DNA of 64,000 bases, from positions 69,184 to 133,183 of the forward strand of contig JAKFFG010000062.1 in assembly GCA_036675275.1 (NCBI GenBank), written 5' to 3'. Both the position numbers and the translations under genes were made by a program. This DNA is from Pollutimonas sp036675275. GTDB lineage: Bacteria > Pseudomonadota > Gammaproteobacteria > Burkholderiales > Burkholderiaceae_B. Every line of letters starts with the position of its first letter. Position 1 is the first letter of the stretch. Below are positions 16,497-25,429 of the stretch, piece after piece. The notes beneath the pieces are model-generated. The model was not told the origin of the DNA. It worked only from the letters and a program-made list of their open reading frames with translations, and made no database searches.

Positions 16497-17513
16497 ATGT
16501 TCATTGGCCCGTGGTCTCTTCCCAATCCGGTTTTCGTCGCCCCCATGGCGGGCGTAACCGATCGCCCCTACCGCAAGCTCTGCAAGGCGCTGGGCGCGGG
16601 CTATGCCGTATCCGAAATGGCGGCCAGCAATCCCAAGCTCTGGGACAGCGTTAAAACTTCGCGACGTCTGGATCACGAGGGAGAAATCGACCCCGTGGCC
16701 GTGCAAATCGCCGGATCGGATCCCGACATGATGGCGGAGGCGGCCGTGTTCAACGTCAACAAGGGCGCCCGCATCATCGACATCAACATGGGCTGTCCGG
16801 TCAAGAAAGTATGCAATGTCGCGTCCGGTTCAGCGCTGCTGCGCGACGAAGACCGCGTGGCGCGGATACTGGACAGCGTGGTGAAGGCCTGTGCGCCCAT
16901 GGGCGTGCCCGTCACCCTGAAGACCCGTACCGGCTGGGATCGCCAGTCGCGCAATGCCGTCAGGGTTGCGCGTTTGGCCCAGGATATTGGAATTGCCGCA
17001 GTCACCCTGCATGGCCGCACCCGCTGCGACCTGTATTCAGGACAGGCAGAGTACGATACGATACGGGACGTAAAACAGGCGCTGACCATACCTGTAGTCG
17101 CCAATGGCGATATCGACAGCCCCGAGAAAGCGAAATACGTACTAGAGTATACGGGCGCCGATGCCGTCATGGTGGGGCGGGCTGCCCAGGGCAAGCCCTG
17201 GATTTTCCGGGAAATCAGTCATTATCTGGTCACGGGGCGGCATTTGGCGCCACCCACCTATGGCGAATTGCGGGACTGCCTGCTGGAACACCTGGAAGAC
17301 CACTACCGGTTCTACGGCGAATATACAGGAGTGCGCTCGGCGCGCAAGCATATCGGCTGGTATCTATCGTCCATGCCGGACGCCGCCGACTGGCTCCCGG
17401 GCATTAATGAAATCGGCAACACGCGCGATCAAACCTTGGCGCTCCAGCGCTGGTTTGACCGCCATCCATCCAACGAGCCCATAAAGGCTCAGACTGCCCA
17501 GGCGCAAGCCTGA
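16497..17513 (+). CDS. dusB: tRNA-dihydrouridine synthase B
   Basis: 338 aa FMN enzyme that reduces uridine in the tRNA D-loop. The N-terminal TIM barrel has VFVAPMAGVTDRPYRKLCKALGAG, VQIAGSDPDMMAEAA, and the DusB-defining DINMGCPVKKVCNVASGSALL with the catalytic cysteine; VTLKTRTGW, TLHGRTR and ANGDI follow, and VMVGRAAQGKPWIFRE lies in the phosphate-binding region. The start at 16497 gives the standard short N-terminus. Directly followed by fis at 31 bp, the arrangement known from enterobacteria. Confidence 0.96.
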   Translation: MFIGPWSLPNPVFVAPMAGVTDRPYRKLCKALGAGYAVSEMAASNPKLWDSVKTSRRLDHEGEIDPVAVQIAGSDPDMMAEAAVFNVNKGARIIDINMGCPVKKVCNVASGSALLRDEDRVARILDSVVKACAPMGVPVTLKTRTGWDRQSRNAVRVARLAQDIGIAAVTLHGRTRCDLYSGQAEYDTIRDVKQALTIPVVANGDIDSPEKAKYVLEYTGADAVMVGRAAQGKPWIFREISHYLVTGRHLAPPTYGELRDCLLEHLEDHYRFYGEYTGVRSARKHIGWYLSSMPDAADWLPGINEIGNTRDQTLALQRWFDRHPSNEPIKAQTAQAQA

Positions 17514-17544
17514 AGCACGTCGCATATTTTCAATAGCAAGGATC

Positions 17545-17784
17545 ATGAGCAACACAAACCCCCTAGAGCAATCCGTGCGCGACCGGCTAGAACGCTACTT
17601 CACGGATCTGGGCGACTCCGAGCCGCGCGACATGCTGGCCATGGTGGTCAACTGCGTCGAGCGCCCCGTGCTGCAGGTTGCGCTGGAAAAATCCAACGGC
17701 AATCAATCCAAGGCGGCCGAGATGCTGGGTATTACGCGCAGCACCTTGCGCAAGAAACTGCTCGCCCATAATTTGCAACCATAA
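17545..17784 (+). CDS. fis: Fis family nucleoid-associated regulator
   Basis: 79 aa, shorter than the 98-aa enterobacterial Fis, as usual in betaproteobacteria. The C-terminal helix-turn-helix is intact: LEKSNGNQSKAAEMLGITRSTLRKKLLAHNL. Upstream helices (VRDRLERYFTDLGDSEPRDMLAMVVNCVERPVLQVAL) form the dimerisation core. Fis bends DNA and activates stable-RNA promoters in fast growth. Start has AAGGAT upstream. dusB-fis operon context supports the call. Confidence 0.95.
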   Translation: MSNTNPLEQSVRDRLERYFTDLGDSEPRDMLAMVVNCVERPVLQVALEKSNGNQSKAAEMLGITRSTLRKKLLAHNLQP

Positions 17785-17809
17785 TCTTCTTTAATTTTTA
17801 AACCTCATC

Positions 17810-19402
17810 ATGAAAATCCAGACAGCCCTACTCTCGGTTTCGGACAAGACCGGTATTGTTGAATTTGCCCAGGCGTTGGCCCAACGGGGCGTGCGCCTGC
17901 TGTCCACCGGAGGCACCGCCAAGCTGCTGTCCCAGGCTGGCCTGGCCGTGACCGAGGTGGCAGCGCATACCGGATCCCCGGAAATACTGGACGGGCGTGT
18001 CAAGACTCTGCATCCGAAAATACATGGCGGACTGCTGGCGCGTCGCGATAGCGCCGCCCACCTGAAGACCCTGGAAGAACATCAGATCGACCGCATCGAT
18101 ATGCTGGTCGTCAACCTGTATCCGTTCCGCGAAACCATTGCCAAACCCGGCTGCACCTTTGCCGACGCCGTCGAAAACATCGATATCGGCGGCCCTGCCA
18201 TGCTGCGTGCGGCGGCAAAAAATCATGGCACGCCCGAGGGTGGCGTTACTGTGGTGATCGATCCCGCCGACTACCAACGCGTGCTCGCCGAGATGGACGG
18301 CCCTCAGGGCCACCCCTCTTATGGCCTGCGCCTGGAGTTGGCAACCAAGACCTACGCGCACACGGCGGCGTACGATGGCGCCATCGCCGCCTACTTGAGC
18401 AGCCTTTCCGTTGCCGAACCGGCACAGGACCAGGTCCCGGAACGCAGCGCCTGGCCGCGCACGCTTACCGTCCAGATGAAGCAGGAGCAAGTGTTGCGCT
18501 ACGGCGAAAACCCGCATCAGGCAGCCGCCTTTTATGTGGATCAACCCATAGGCGCCGGACTGCTGGGCAGTTATCGTCAATTGCAGGGCAAAGAGCTTTC
18601 TTATAACAATATCGCCGATGCGGATGCCGCGTGGGAATGCGTGCGCAGCTTTGAAACCACCGCCTGCGTGATCGTCAAACATGCCAATCCTTGCGGCGTT
18701 GCCATAGGCGACAGCCCTCTGCATGCGTATCAGCAAGCATTCAAGACAGATCCAATATCCGCTTTCGGCGGCATCATCGCCTTTAACCGCCCCGTGGACG
18801 AAGCGACTGCGAACGCCATCAGCGCGCAGTTCGTGGAAGTGCTGCTGGCGCCCGAATACTCCAGCGAAGCCCTGGCTATTTTCGCCGCCAAGAAAAATGT
18901 GCGTGTGTTGCAGGTGCCCCAGGGCGATGCGCAAAATGCCTTCGACATCAAGCGGGTGGGCGGCGGCTGGCTGGTGCAGAACCCCGATAGCCATCAGGTA
19001 CCGCAAGACGCATTCAGGCTGGTCACGGCAGTTGCTCCCACCGAGCAGCAAATGCAGGATCTGATGTTCGCCTGGAAGGTGGCCAAGTACGTCAAATCCA
19101 ATGCCATCGTTTTCGTCGGCGGCGGCATGACGCTGGGCGTAGGCGCCGGGCAGATGAGCCGTATCGATTCAGCGAGAATTGCTTCCATCAAGGCCGAGAA
19201 TGCCGGGCTGGTGCTCGCCGGCTCGGTAGTCGCATCAGACGCATTCTTTCCCTTCCGCGACGGCCTCGATGTGGTGGCCGATGCAGGCGCCACCTGCGTG
19301 ATCCAGCCCGGCGGCAGCATGCGCGACGAAGAAGTGATTGCCGCTGCCAATGAACGGGGTATCGCCATGGTCCTGACCGGGGCGCGGCACTTCCGTCACT
19401 GA
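17810..19402 (+). CDS. purH: Bifunctional AICAR transformylase / IMP cyclohydrolase
   Basis: 530 aa, normal length. N-terminal IMP cyclohydrolase (MGS-like fold: LLSVSDKTGIVEFAQALAQRGVRLLSTGGTAKLL, HTGSPEILDGRVKTLHPKIHGG) followed by the AICAR transformylase domain (RYGENPHQAAAFY, LSYNNIADADAAWECV, the catalytic KHANPCGVA, DPISAFGGIIAFNR, KSNAIVF). It carries out the last two steps of IMP synthesis. The TGA stop overlaps the ruvC ATG by one base, so the two are translationally coupled. Confidence 0.97.
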   Translation: MKIQTALLSVSDKTGIVEFAQALAQRGVRLLSTGGTAKLLSQAGLAVTEVAAHTGSPEILDGRVKTLHPKIHGGLLARRDSAAHLKTLEEHQIDRIDMLVVNLYPFRETIAKPGCTFADAVENIDIGGPAMLRAAAKNHGTPEGGVTVVIDPADYQRVLAEMDGPQGHPSYGLRLELATKTYAHTAAYDGAIAAYLSSLSVAEPAQDQVPERSAWPRTLTVQMKQEQVLRYGENPHQAAAFYVDQPIGAGLLGSYRQLQGKELSYNNIADADAAWECVRSFETTACVIVKHANPCGVAIGDSPLHAYQQAFKTDPISAFGGIIAFNRPVDEATANAISAQFVEVLLAPEYSSEALAIFAAKKNVRVLQVPQGDAQNAFDIKRVGGGWLVQNPDSHQVPQDAFRLVTAVAPTEQQMQDLMFAWKVAKYVKSNAIVFVGGGMTLGVGAGQMSRIDSARIASIKAENAGLVLAGSVVASDAFFPFRDGLDVVADAGATCVIQPGGSMRDEEVIAAANERGIAMVLTGARHFRH

Positions 19403-19947
19403 TGCGCATACTGGGAATCGATCCGGGATTGCGGCGCACCGGCTTTGGCGTCATTGACATCCAGGGCTCGCGCCTGCAATACGTGGCCAGCGGCACTATC
19501 ATCGTGCCGTCCGACCAGCCTCTGGCCCAACGCCTGAAGGTCATCCTGGACAACATCCGGGAAATCGTGCAAAGCACTCAACCCACCGTGTCGGCGCTGG
19601 AAAAGGTGTTCGTGAACACCAACCCCGCGTCCACGCTGTTGCTGGGGCAGGCTCGCGGCGCCGCCATGTGCGCCCTGGCCGACAGCGGCCTGGACGTGTA
19701 CGAATACACGGCATTGCAAGTAAAGAAATCGGTAGTCGGCAACGGCCATGCCGCCAAAGAGCAGGTTCAGAAAATGGTGCAGCATTTGCTGGCCTTGAGC
19801 GGCCTGCCCGCAGCCGATTCGGCCGACGCCCTCGCTTGCGCCATTTGCCATGCGCATTTCAATCCGCTGACCCAGCGCCTCAAAGAAACCGGGCAGCTCA
19901 AGTCCAGCCATACCAGCCGGGTTCGCAGCGGGCGCCTGGTCAGCTAA
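19402..19947 (+). CDS. ruvC: Holliday junction resolvase RuvC
   Basis: 181 aa. RNase H-fold endonuclease that cuts Holliday junctions moved by RuvAB. Landmarks: MRILGIDPGLRRTGFG with the first catalytic Asp, EKVFVNTNPASTLLLGQARG with the Glu, and the C-terminal DSADALACAICHAH with the catalytic Asp pair. Starts inside the purH stop (TGATG). ruvA follows 29 bp later. Confidence 0.96.
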   Translation: MRILGIDPGLRRTGFGVIDIQGSRLQYVASGTIIVPSDQPLAQRLKVILDNIREIVQSTQPTVSALEKVFVNTNPASTLLLGQARGAAMCALADSGLDVYEYTALQVKKSVVGNGHAAKEQVQKMVQHLLALSGLPAADSADALACAICHAHFNPLTQRLKETGQLKSSHTSRVRSGRLVS

Positions 19948-19976
19948 TTTGTAGAACTTGTTAAGAGGACGGCTTC

Positions 19977-20552
19977 ATGATCGGAAGAATTACCGGCACG
20001 CTGCTGGAAAAAACACCTCCCGTCGTTTGTATTGACGTGGGCGGCGTCGGCTACGAAGTCGATGTCCCCATGAGCACCCTGTACAACCTGCCGGAGAACG
20101 GGGCCAAGGTCACTTTGCACACGCACCTGGCCGTGCGTGAAGACGCCCATACCTTATACGGCTTTTCCACTGCCGGCGAACGCACTGCATTTCGCCTGCT
20201 CATTAAGGTAAGCGGCATCGGGGCGCGCACCGCGCTGGCGGTGTTGTCGGGCATGACTGTGGAGGAACTTGCCGGCGCAATCACACAGCAAGAAAGCGGC
20301 CGGCTCACGCGGGTTCCGGGGATAGGCAAGAAGACCGCCGAGCGTCTGCTGCTGGAATTGCGTGGCAAGCTGGGGGCCGACCTGGGAAACACACCGGGTT
20401 CGCATTCGGCCGGCCGCGACGACATTCTCAATGCCTTGCTGTCGCTGGGCTACTCCACAAGCGAGTCGCAAGCCGCACTGAAGAATCTTCCCGAAGGTCT
20501 GGAAGTTGCCGAAGGGATACGGCTTGCGTTGAAATCGCTGGCCCGGGGCTGA
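19977..20552 (+). CDS. ruvA: Holliday junction branch migration protein RuvA
   Basis: 191 aa. Domain I OB fold (MIGRITGTLLEKTPPVVCIDVGGVGYEVDVP), domain II with two HhH motifs (LLIKVSGIGARTALAVLS; RLTRVPGIGKKTAERLLLELRGKL) and domain III (DILNALLSLGYSTSESQAAL) that contacts RuvB. RuvA tetramers hold the four-way junction. Unlike the usual ruvAB operon, ruvB is separated by a gene on the opposite strand. Confidence 0.96.
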   Translation: MIGRITGTLLEKTPPVVCIDVGGVGYEVDVPMSTLYNLPENGAKVTLHTHLAVREDAHTLYGFSTAGERTAFRLLIKVSGIGARTALAVLSGMTVEELAGAITQQESGRLTRVPGIGKKTAERLLLELRGKLGADLGNTPGSHSAGRDDILNALLSLGYSTSESQAALKNLPEGLEVAEGIRLALKSLARG

Positions 20553-20575
20553 TCTTTTGCCCTCCCCGGACAGCC

Positions 20576-20590
20576 CCGGCGCGGCGCCGG
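20576..20590. terminator. GC-rich palindrome between convergent ruvA and threonine dehydratase
   Basis: Palindrome CCGGCGCGGCGCCGG between the converging 3' ends. There is no T tract; it may stall polymerase or protect transcript ends, but this is a weak call. Confidence 0.3.
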
Positions 20591-20598
20591 CGGATGCG

Positions 20599-21567
20599 TC
20601 AGGCCAACTGCAGGAACTTCGCGTAGGCCGATAGATCGACATTGCCGCCGCTCAGTAATACGCCTACCCGCTGTCCCTGTACCGGTACGATGCCATTGAG
20701 TACCGCTGCCGCGCCCAGGCAGCCGGTGGGTTCGACGACCATTTTCATGCGCTCGGCGAAAAACTGCATGGTCTGTATCAGTTGCGCATCTTCGACAGTA
20801 AGAATATCGCGCGCATATTCTTTGATGATAGGAAAAGTAAGCTTGCCCAGGCCCAGCGTGAGGGCACCGTCGGCAATGGAATCCGGTGGCGCGATAGTCA
20901 CGACCTGGCCTGTGCGAAATGATTGCTGGCCGTCGTTGCCGGCCTGTGGCTCCACGCCATACACCGCACACTCCGGAACCAGCGCATGCGCCGAGAGCAG
21001 GGACCCCGACAGCAAACCGCCCCCACCCAAGGGAACAAACAGCGAGTCGAGACCGCCGACATCCTCGAGCAATTCTTTGACCGCCGTACCCTGGCCCGCG
21101 ATGACATCGGGGTGATCGTAAGGTGGAATCAGCGTCAGGCCGTGCTCTTTTACCAGCAACATCGCTATTTGCTCGCGGTCTTCGGTGTGGCGATTGTAGC
21201 CAACGACGCGCGCGCCATAGCCTATGGTGGCGGCTTTCTTGGCCGCCGGTGCGTCATGCGGCATGACGATAGTGGCGGAAACACCAAGCATCTGCGAAGC
21301 CAGGGCAACGGCTTGCGCGTGATTGCCCGACGAAAACGCGACGACGCCGGCCTTGCGCTGCGCCGGCGACAATTTTGCCACGGCGTTGTAGCCGCCCCGG
21401 AACTTGAAGGCGCCAATACGCTGGAAGTTCTCACACTTGAAGAACACCTCTGCGCCCAGGCGCTGATTGAGTGTCTGGGAAGTAAGGACCGGGCTGCGGT
21501 GAGCCGCCTGGCTCAGTATCTGGCTGGCGGCAATAACATCATCATAAGTGGGTAGTACAGGATTCAT
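20599..21567 (-). CDS. Threonine/serine dehydratase (PLP fold type II)
   Basis: 322 aa from ATG at 21567 (MNPVLPTYDDV). Fold-type II PLP enzyme: PLP lysine in GAFKFRGGYNA, SSGNHAQAVAL for the substrate carboxylate, and the glycine loop VPLGGGGLLSGSL. It lacks the C-terminal ACT regulatory domains of biosynthetic IlvA, matching catabolic threonine dehydratase and serine racemase-like enzymes. Substrate preference cannot be fixed. An open frame continues upstream without family similarity. It separates ruvA from ruvB in antisense orientation. Confidence 0.88.
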   Translation of the reverse strand: MNPVLPTYDDVIAASQILSQAAHRSPVLTSQTLNQRLGAEVFFKCENFQRIGAFKFRGGYNAVAKLSPAQRKAGVVAFSSGNHAQAVALASQMLGVSATIVMPHDAPAAKKAATIGYGARVVGYNRHTEDREQIAMLLVKEHGLTLIPPYDHPDVIAGQGTAVKELLEDVGGLDSLFVPLGGGGLLSGSLLSAHALVPECAVYGVEPQAGNDGQQSFRTGQVVTIAPPDSIADGALTLGLGKLTFPIIKEYARDILTVEDAQLIQTMQFFAERMKMVVEPTGCLGAAAVLNGIVPVQGQRVGVLLSGGNVDLSAYAKFLQLA

Positions 21568-21699
21568 CAGCGGTACGCTCGGCTCAAGAGAAATGCAATA
21601 AAGACGACACTCGGGATTATGCTGCAATCGCAGCAACGCTGCGCAACTATTCCCGAGTAGAGTACGATAAGCACTGTAAATATAATCAGCAAAGATCCC

Positions 21700-22764
21700 A
21701 TGGCCATTCATTCCGACTCACTGTCCAGTATTGCCGCCATCGAGCGCATTGTGGCGCCGCAAAGCGCCTCGCCCAACGAAGACTCCATCGAACGCGCCTT
21801 GCGGCCGCGCGCGCTCAGTGAATATATCGGGCAGCACAGGGTGCGCGAACAACTGGAAATCTTCATTGCGGCCGCCAGGAATCGCGGCGAAGCCCTCGAT
21901 CACGTATTGCTGTTCGGTCCTCCCGGCCTGGGCAAGACTACGCTGGCCCACATTGTGGCGCACGAAATGGGGGTGCAATTGCGGCAAACATCGGGTCCGG
22001 TGCTCGAGCGGCCCGGCGACCTTGCCGCCCTGCTGACCAATCTTGAAAAAAACGACGTATTGTTCATCGACGAAATCCACCGTCTGTCGCCGGTCGTGGA
22101 AGAAATCTTGTACCCGGCACTGGAAGATTTCCAGATCGACATCCTTATCGGCGAAGGCCCGGCCGCGCGCAGCGTAAAAATCGACTTGCAACCCTTTACC
22201 CTGGTCGGGGCGACGACACGTGCCGGCATGCTCACAAACCCCCTGCGCGACCGGTTCGGCATTGTGTCCCGCCTGGAGTTCTATAGCGCCGAAGATCTCA
22301 CTCATATCGTCAAGCGCAGTGCGCAGCTATTGAACGCTCACACCACGCCCGACGGCGCCGCCGAAATAGCGCGCCGGGCACGCGGCACGCCGCGCATAGC
22401 CAACCGGCTGCTGCGCCGCGTGCGCGATTATGCCGAGGTCAAGGCCGATGGCCGCATCGATGTGGCCGTGGCCGGGGCGGCGCTGGCCATGCTGGAAGTC
22501 GACCCGCAAGGCCTGGACCTCATGGACCGCAAGCTGCTGGAAGCCATAGTCCATAAGTTTGACGGCGGGCCGGTCGGCGTCGACAGCCTGGCCGCCGCCA
22601 TCGGCGAAGAGCGCGACACCATCGAAGACGTGATCGAACCTTTCCTTATACAGCATGGCTACCTGCAACGCACCCCCAGAGGCCGCATGGCCACACAAAC
22701 CACCTGGAAGCACCTTGGGCTTGCACCGCCCAAACCTGCCGGAACACCCGACTTATTTTCCTGA
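21700..22764 (+). CDS. ruvB: Holliday junction branch migration helicase RuvB
   Basis: 354 aa AAA+ motor that drives branch migration with RuvA. Visible: N-terminal RALRPRALSEYIGQHRVREQLEIFI, Walker A GPPGLGKTTLAH, Walker B LFIDEIHRL, sensor TLVGATTRAG, arginine finger region LRDRFGI, and the winged-helix C-terminus (EPFLIQHGYLQRTPRGRMAT). It must have its own promoter because the dehydratase gene divides it from ruvA. Seventeen bp after its stop the right copy of the composite repeat begins. Confidence 0.97.
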   Translation: MAIHSDSLSSIAAIERIVAPQSASPNEDSIERALRPRALSEYIGQHRVREQLEIFIAAARNRGEALDHVLLFGPPGLGKTTLAHIVAHEMGVQLRQTSGPVLERPGDLAALLTNLEKNDVLFIDEIHRLSPVVEEILYPALEDFQIDILIGEGPAARSVKIDLQPFTLVGATTRAGMLTNPLRDRFGIVSRLEFYSAEDLTHIVKRSAQLLNAHTTPDGAAEIARRARGTPRIANRLLRRVRDYAEVKADGRIDVAVAGAALAMLEVDPQGLDLMDRKLLEAIVHKFDGGPVGVDSLAAAIGEERDTIEDVIEPFLIQHGYLQRTPRGRMATQTTWKHLGLAPPKPAGTPDLFS

Positions 22765-22852
22765 CTTGAATTCGCCGGCGACTAGAGCATTTTTGGTCTC
22801 TTGGATGCTTCTGTAGTTCCTGGGTGTTGCCGCTGTATTTCTTAGACGCCGC

Positions 22853-23003
22853 CGGGGTGGCGGTGAGGTGGCCGGGACGCGTGGCCCGATTCGGCGCCCT
22901 GCGCGCCGAACCAGCGTCGCTCGCTCGTCCGCCCATGCGGGCTGCCTTCGCATCCGGCTCGCTGGAGGGCCCCGAACGTCCCGGCCACCTCACCGCCACC
23001 CCG
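22853..23003. repeat. Type C palindromic element, copy 2
   Basis: 151 bp with perfect 26-bp terminal arms (22853-22878 with 22978-23003), starting CGGGGTGGCGGTGAGG. Better preserved than the copy at 11424. The core reads CGTGGCCCGATTCGGCGCC, GCGCCGAAC, CGCTCGTCCGCC, CCTTCGC in plus orientation, paralleling the type A core. Confidence 0.87.
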
Positions 23004-23257
23004 ACAGCTGCATCGGTTTACGCCACGGGTTTTGGGACCGGGCTAGTGCTTGGCCTTCTTGCGAATGACTACTCAGGCATGGAAGAGCTATTGCACTCGC
23101 CCTCCGTCAACCGAATGCGAGAGCACTGACGTCACATCGCGCATTCTCAAATATCCTCGAGCCGTCGTTTAGGTTCGTGAATGTTCCAGCGTCCTGAGTC
23201 AACATCCGTGACGTCACGCAATACCAGCGTCGTGAGGCATTACGATTAGCAGTGTGG

Positions 23258-23409
23258 CAGGGCGTGGGGTGAAGCTTTTCGGCGACTTACGGGGCCGAGC
23301 GGGCCGGACGCGAAGGAAGCGCGAAGGCGCGTACGAGCAAGGCGAGCGGTGTTCGGCGCGTAGGCGACGAACCGGTCACGTGGAGCGAAAAGCTTCACGC
23401 CGCGCCCTG
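23258..23409. repeat. Type A palindromic element, copy 2
   Basis: 152 bp; arms CAGGGCGTGGGGTGAAGC (from 23258) and its complement ending at 23409, with a few mismatches (GGGG/CGCC) in the outer part. In opposite orientation to copy 1. Its core on the minus strand matches the 10933-11040 core with scattered substitutions. Confidence 0.87.
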
Positions 23410-23608
23410 ACGCACGTCAGAAGCACCGGCAAACGTCAGAAGCACCGGCAGACGCAAAGCATCGGTAGACATCACAAAAACGGACACACGTCACAGACGC
23501 GGAACCAAGCTCGCCGTGCCGGACTGCCCACACCCATCCCAGACAATGCCATCAAAGCAAGACAGCGTCACTAAAGCAAAGTGCCGTAAACACTTGAATC
23601 GAAAATGC

Positions 23609-25426
23609 CTAGCCGCGCACGCAGCGCAACAGCTCTTCTCCATAGGCGTCGCGCTTGCGCACGCCCACGCCGCTGATGCCGCCCAGGTCATCCAGCGTCT
23701 GCGGGCAGGTCAATGCGATTTCGCGCAAGGTGGCGTCGTGAAAGATGACGTACGCCGGCACGCCATGGCTGCGCGCCACTTCCGAACGCCACGTCCGGAG
23801 ATGCTCGAAGCGCTGCTGGGCTTCGCCCGGCAGAACAATAGCTTCCTTGCTTTTCGATGCGCCCGCGGCGCGTGAGCTGCGCGCCTTTTTCTCGGGCTCG
23901 CGACGGAACATCAAAGTGCGTTCGCCCTTGAGTACAGCCCGGCTGGAATCCGTCAGCGCCAGGGTGCCGTAACCCTCTTGGTCGACAGCAAGAAGGCTTT
24001 GCGCCAGCAACTGACGCAGTACGCCGCGCCACGCCTGTTCCGACAAGTCGGCGCCTATGCCGAACACCGTCATCGTTTCATGCTGATACTGCTGGATCCT
24101 GTCGGTCGACTTGCCGCGCAGAATATCGATCAGGTGGCCGGCGCCAAAACGCTGGCCCCGTTCACGCCATAACCGATAGACCGCCGACAAGATCTTCTGC
24201 GCCGCAATCGTACCGTCCCATGCCTGGGGCGGCTCCAGGCATGTATCGCAATTGCCGCAAGGTTCAATGGTTTGCTCGAAATAGGCCAGCAGGCGCTGGC
24301 GCCGGCACGTTACGGTTTCACACAGGCCCAGCATGGCGTCAAGCTGAGCGCCCAGGCGGCGCCTGAACGCGTCGTCGCCAGCGGACTCGTTGATCATGCG
24401 GCGCTGCTGCACCACATCCTGCAGGCCATAAGCCAGCCACGCGGTGGCTGGCTGGCCATCACGCCCGGCGCGCCCTGTTTCCTGATAATAGCCCTCTACC
24501 GATTTGGGCAGGTCGATATGCGCGACGAATCGTACGTCGGGCTTGTTCACGCCCATGCCGAATGCAATGGTGGCGACCATGACCATGCCTTCTTCGCGCA
24601 GAAAGCGCGCCTGATTGGCGGCGCGCACGGCAGGACTCAGTCCCGCATGGTAAGGAAGCGCATCGATTCCGTTCTGGCACAGGAATTCGGCAGTCTCTTC
24701 CACGCGAGCGCGGGAAAGGCAATACACAATGCCGCAGTCGCCCTTGTGTTCGGCCTGGACGAAGGCCAGCAATTGCCGCCTGACCTCATTCTTTTCAATG
24801 ATGCGGTAACGGATATTGGGCCGATCGAAGCTTGCCACGAAATGCGGCGCATCATCCAGAGCCAGGCGCCCGGCGATTTCGCGCCGCGTAACGGCTGTCG
24901 CGGTTGCCGTCAGGGCAAGGCGCGGCACATTGGGCCACCGCTCATGCAGCAGCGACAGACCCAGATACTCCGGCCGGAAATCATGCCCCCACTGCGACAC
25001 GCAATGCGCTTCGTCGATGGCGAAAAGCGATATCTTTCCGCTGGACAAGAGGTCAAGGCAGCGATCCGTCAGCAGTCTTTCCGGCGCAACGTACAACAAG
25101 TCGAGTTCGCCGGCCAGGAAGGCTTGTTCCACATCGCGCGAGGTACGCCAATCCTGTGACGAATTGAGGAAGGCGGCCTTGACGCCCAGCTCGAGCAAAG
25201 CGTCGACCTGATCCTGCATAAGCGCGATCAGCGGCGAAATCACCACGCCGGTTCCGGGTCGGACCAGCGCAGGTATCTGATAGCAAAGTGATTTTCCGCC
25301 GCCCGTGGGCATGAGAACCAAGGCGTCGCCGCCCTGCACCACATGGTCGATAATGGCCTGCTGGTCACCACGAAAGGAATCGTAACCAAAGACTTGCTGC
25401 AGCGTTTCGAGGGACGAGATAGTCAT
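23609..25426 (-). CDS. recQ: ATP-dependent DNA helicase RecQ
   Basis: 605 aa. Superfamily 2 helicase of the RecF pathway. Motifs: FGYDSFRGDQQAII (motif 0), MPTGGGKSLCYQIP (I), FAIDEAHCVSQWGHDFRPEYLGL (II and aromatic loop), ALTATAT (III), GIVYCLSRARVEETAEFL (IV), ATIAFGMGVNKPDVRFVAHID (V), QETGRAGRDGQPA (VI). A RecQ-C zinc site (CRRQRLLAYF ... CGNCDTC) and a winged helix follow, and the C-terminus has an HRDC domain (FEHLRTWRSEVARSHGVPAYVIFHDATL in segments). Its TAG stop lies in the terminal CTAG of the repeat at 22782-23612. Confidence 0.96.
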   Translation of the reverse strand: MTISSLETLQQVFGYDSFRGDQQAIIDHVVQGGDALVLMPTGGGKSLCYQIPALVRPGTGVVISPLIALMQDQVDALLELGVKAAFLNSSQDWRTSRDVEQAFLAGELDLLYVAPERLLTDRCLDLLSSGKISLFAIDEAHCVSQWGHDFRPEYLGLSLLHERWPNVPRLALTATATAVTRREIAGRLALDDAPHFVASFDRPNIRYRIIEKNEVRRQLLAFVQAEHKGDCGIVYCLSRARVEETAEFLCQNGIDALPYHAGLSPAVRAANQARFLREEGMVMVATIAFGMGVNKPDVRFVAHIDLPKSVEGYYQETGRAGRDGQPATAWLAYGLQDVVQQRRMINESAGDDAFRRRLGAQLDAMLGLCETVTCRRQRLLAYFEQTIEPCGNCDTCLEPPQAWDGTIAAQKILSAVYRLWRERGQRFGAGHLIDILRGKSTDRIQQYQHETMTVFGIGADLSEQAWRGVLRQLLAQSLLAVDQEGYGTLALTDSSRAVLKGERTLMFRREPEKKARSSRAAGASKSKEAIVLPGEAQQRFEHLRTWRSEVARSHGVPAYVIFHDATLREIALTCPQTLDDLGGISGVGVRKRDAYGEELLRCVRG

Positions 25427-25429
25427 GTG

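Larger units (their letters stand above)
22782..23612. repeat. Composite inverted repeat, right copy
   Basis: About 830 bp, reverse complement of most of 10866-11688. It begins CTAGAGCATTTTTGG and ends GAAAATGCCTAG (a two-base deletion relative to the other end). It holds a type C palindrome, the shared central spacer with the GACGTCA sites, a type A palindrome, and then about 180 bp of unrelated, AGAAGCACCGGC-containing sequence before recQ. It lacks the roughly 110-bp insertion of the left copy. The right end supplies the TAG stop of recQ. Confidence 0.82.

Noticed and set aside
17828..19051. 407-codon antisense frame in purH
   Set aside because: Shadow of purH; the sense protein matches its family over the full length.
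20552..20599. tRNA or small RNA gene in intergenic gaps
   Set aside because: Gaps were scanned for the T-loop GTTCRA motif and cloverleaf pairing by eye; none was convincing in any gap of the window (the coordinates here only mark one example gap).
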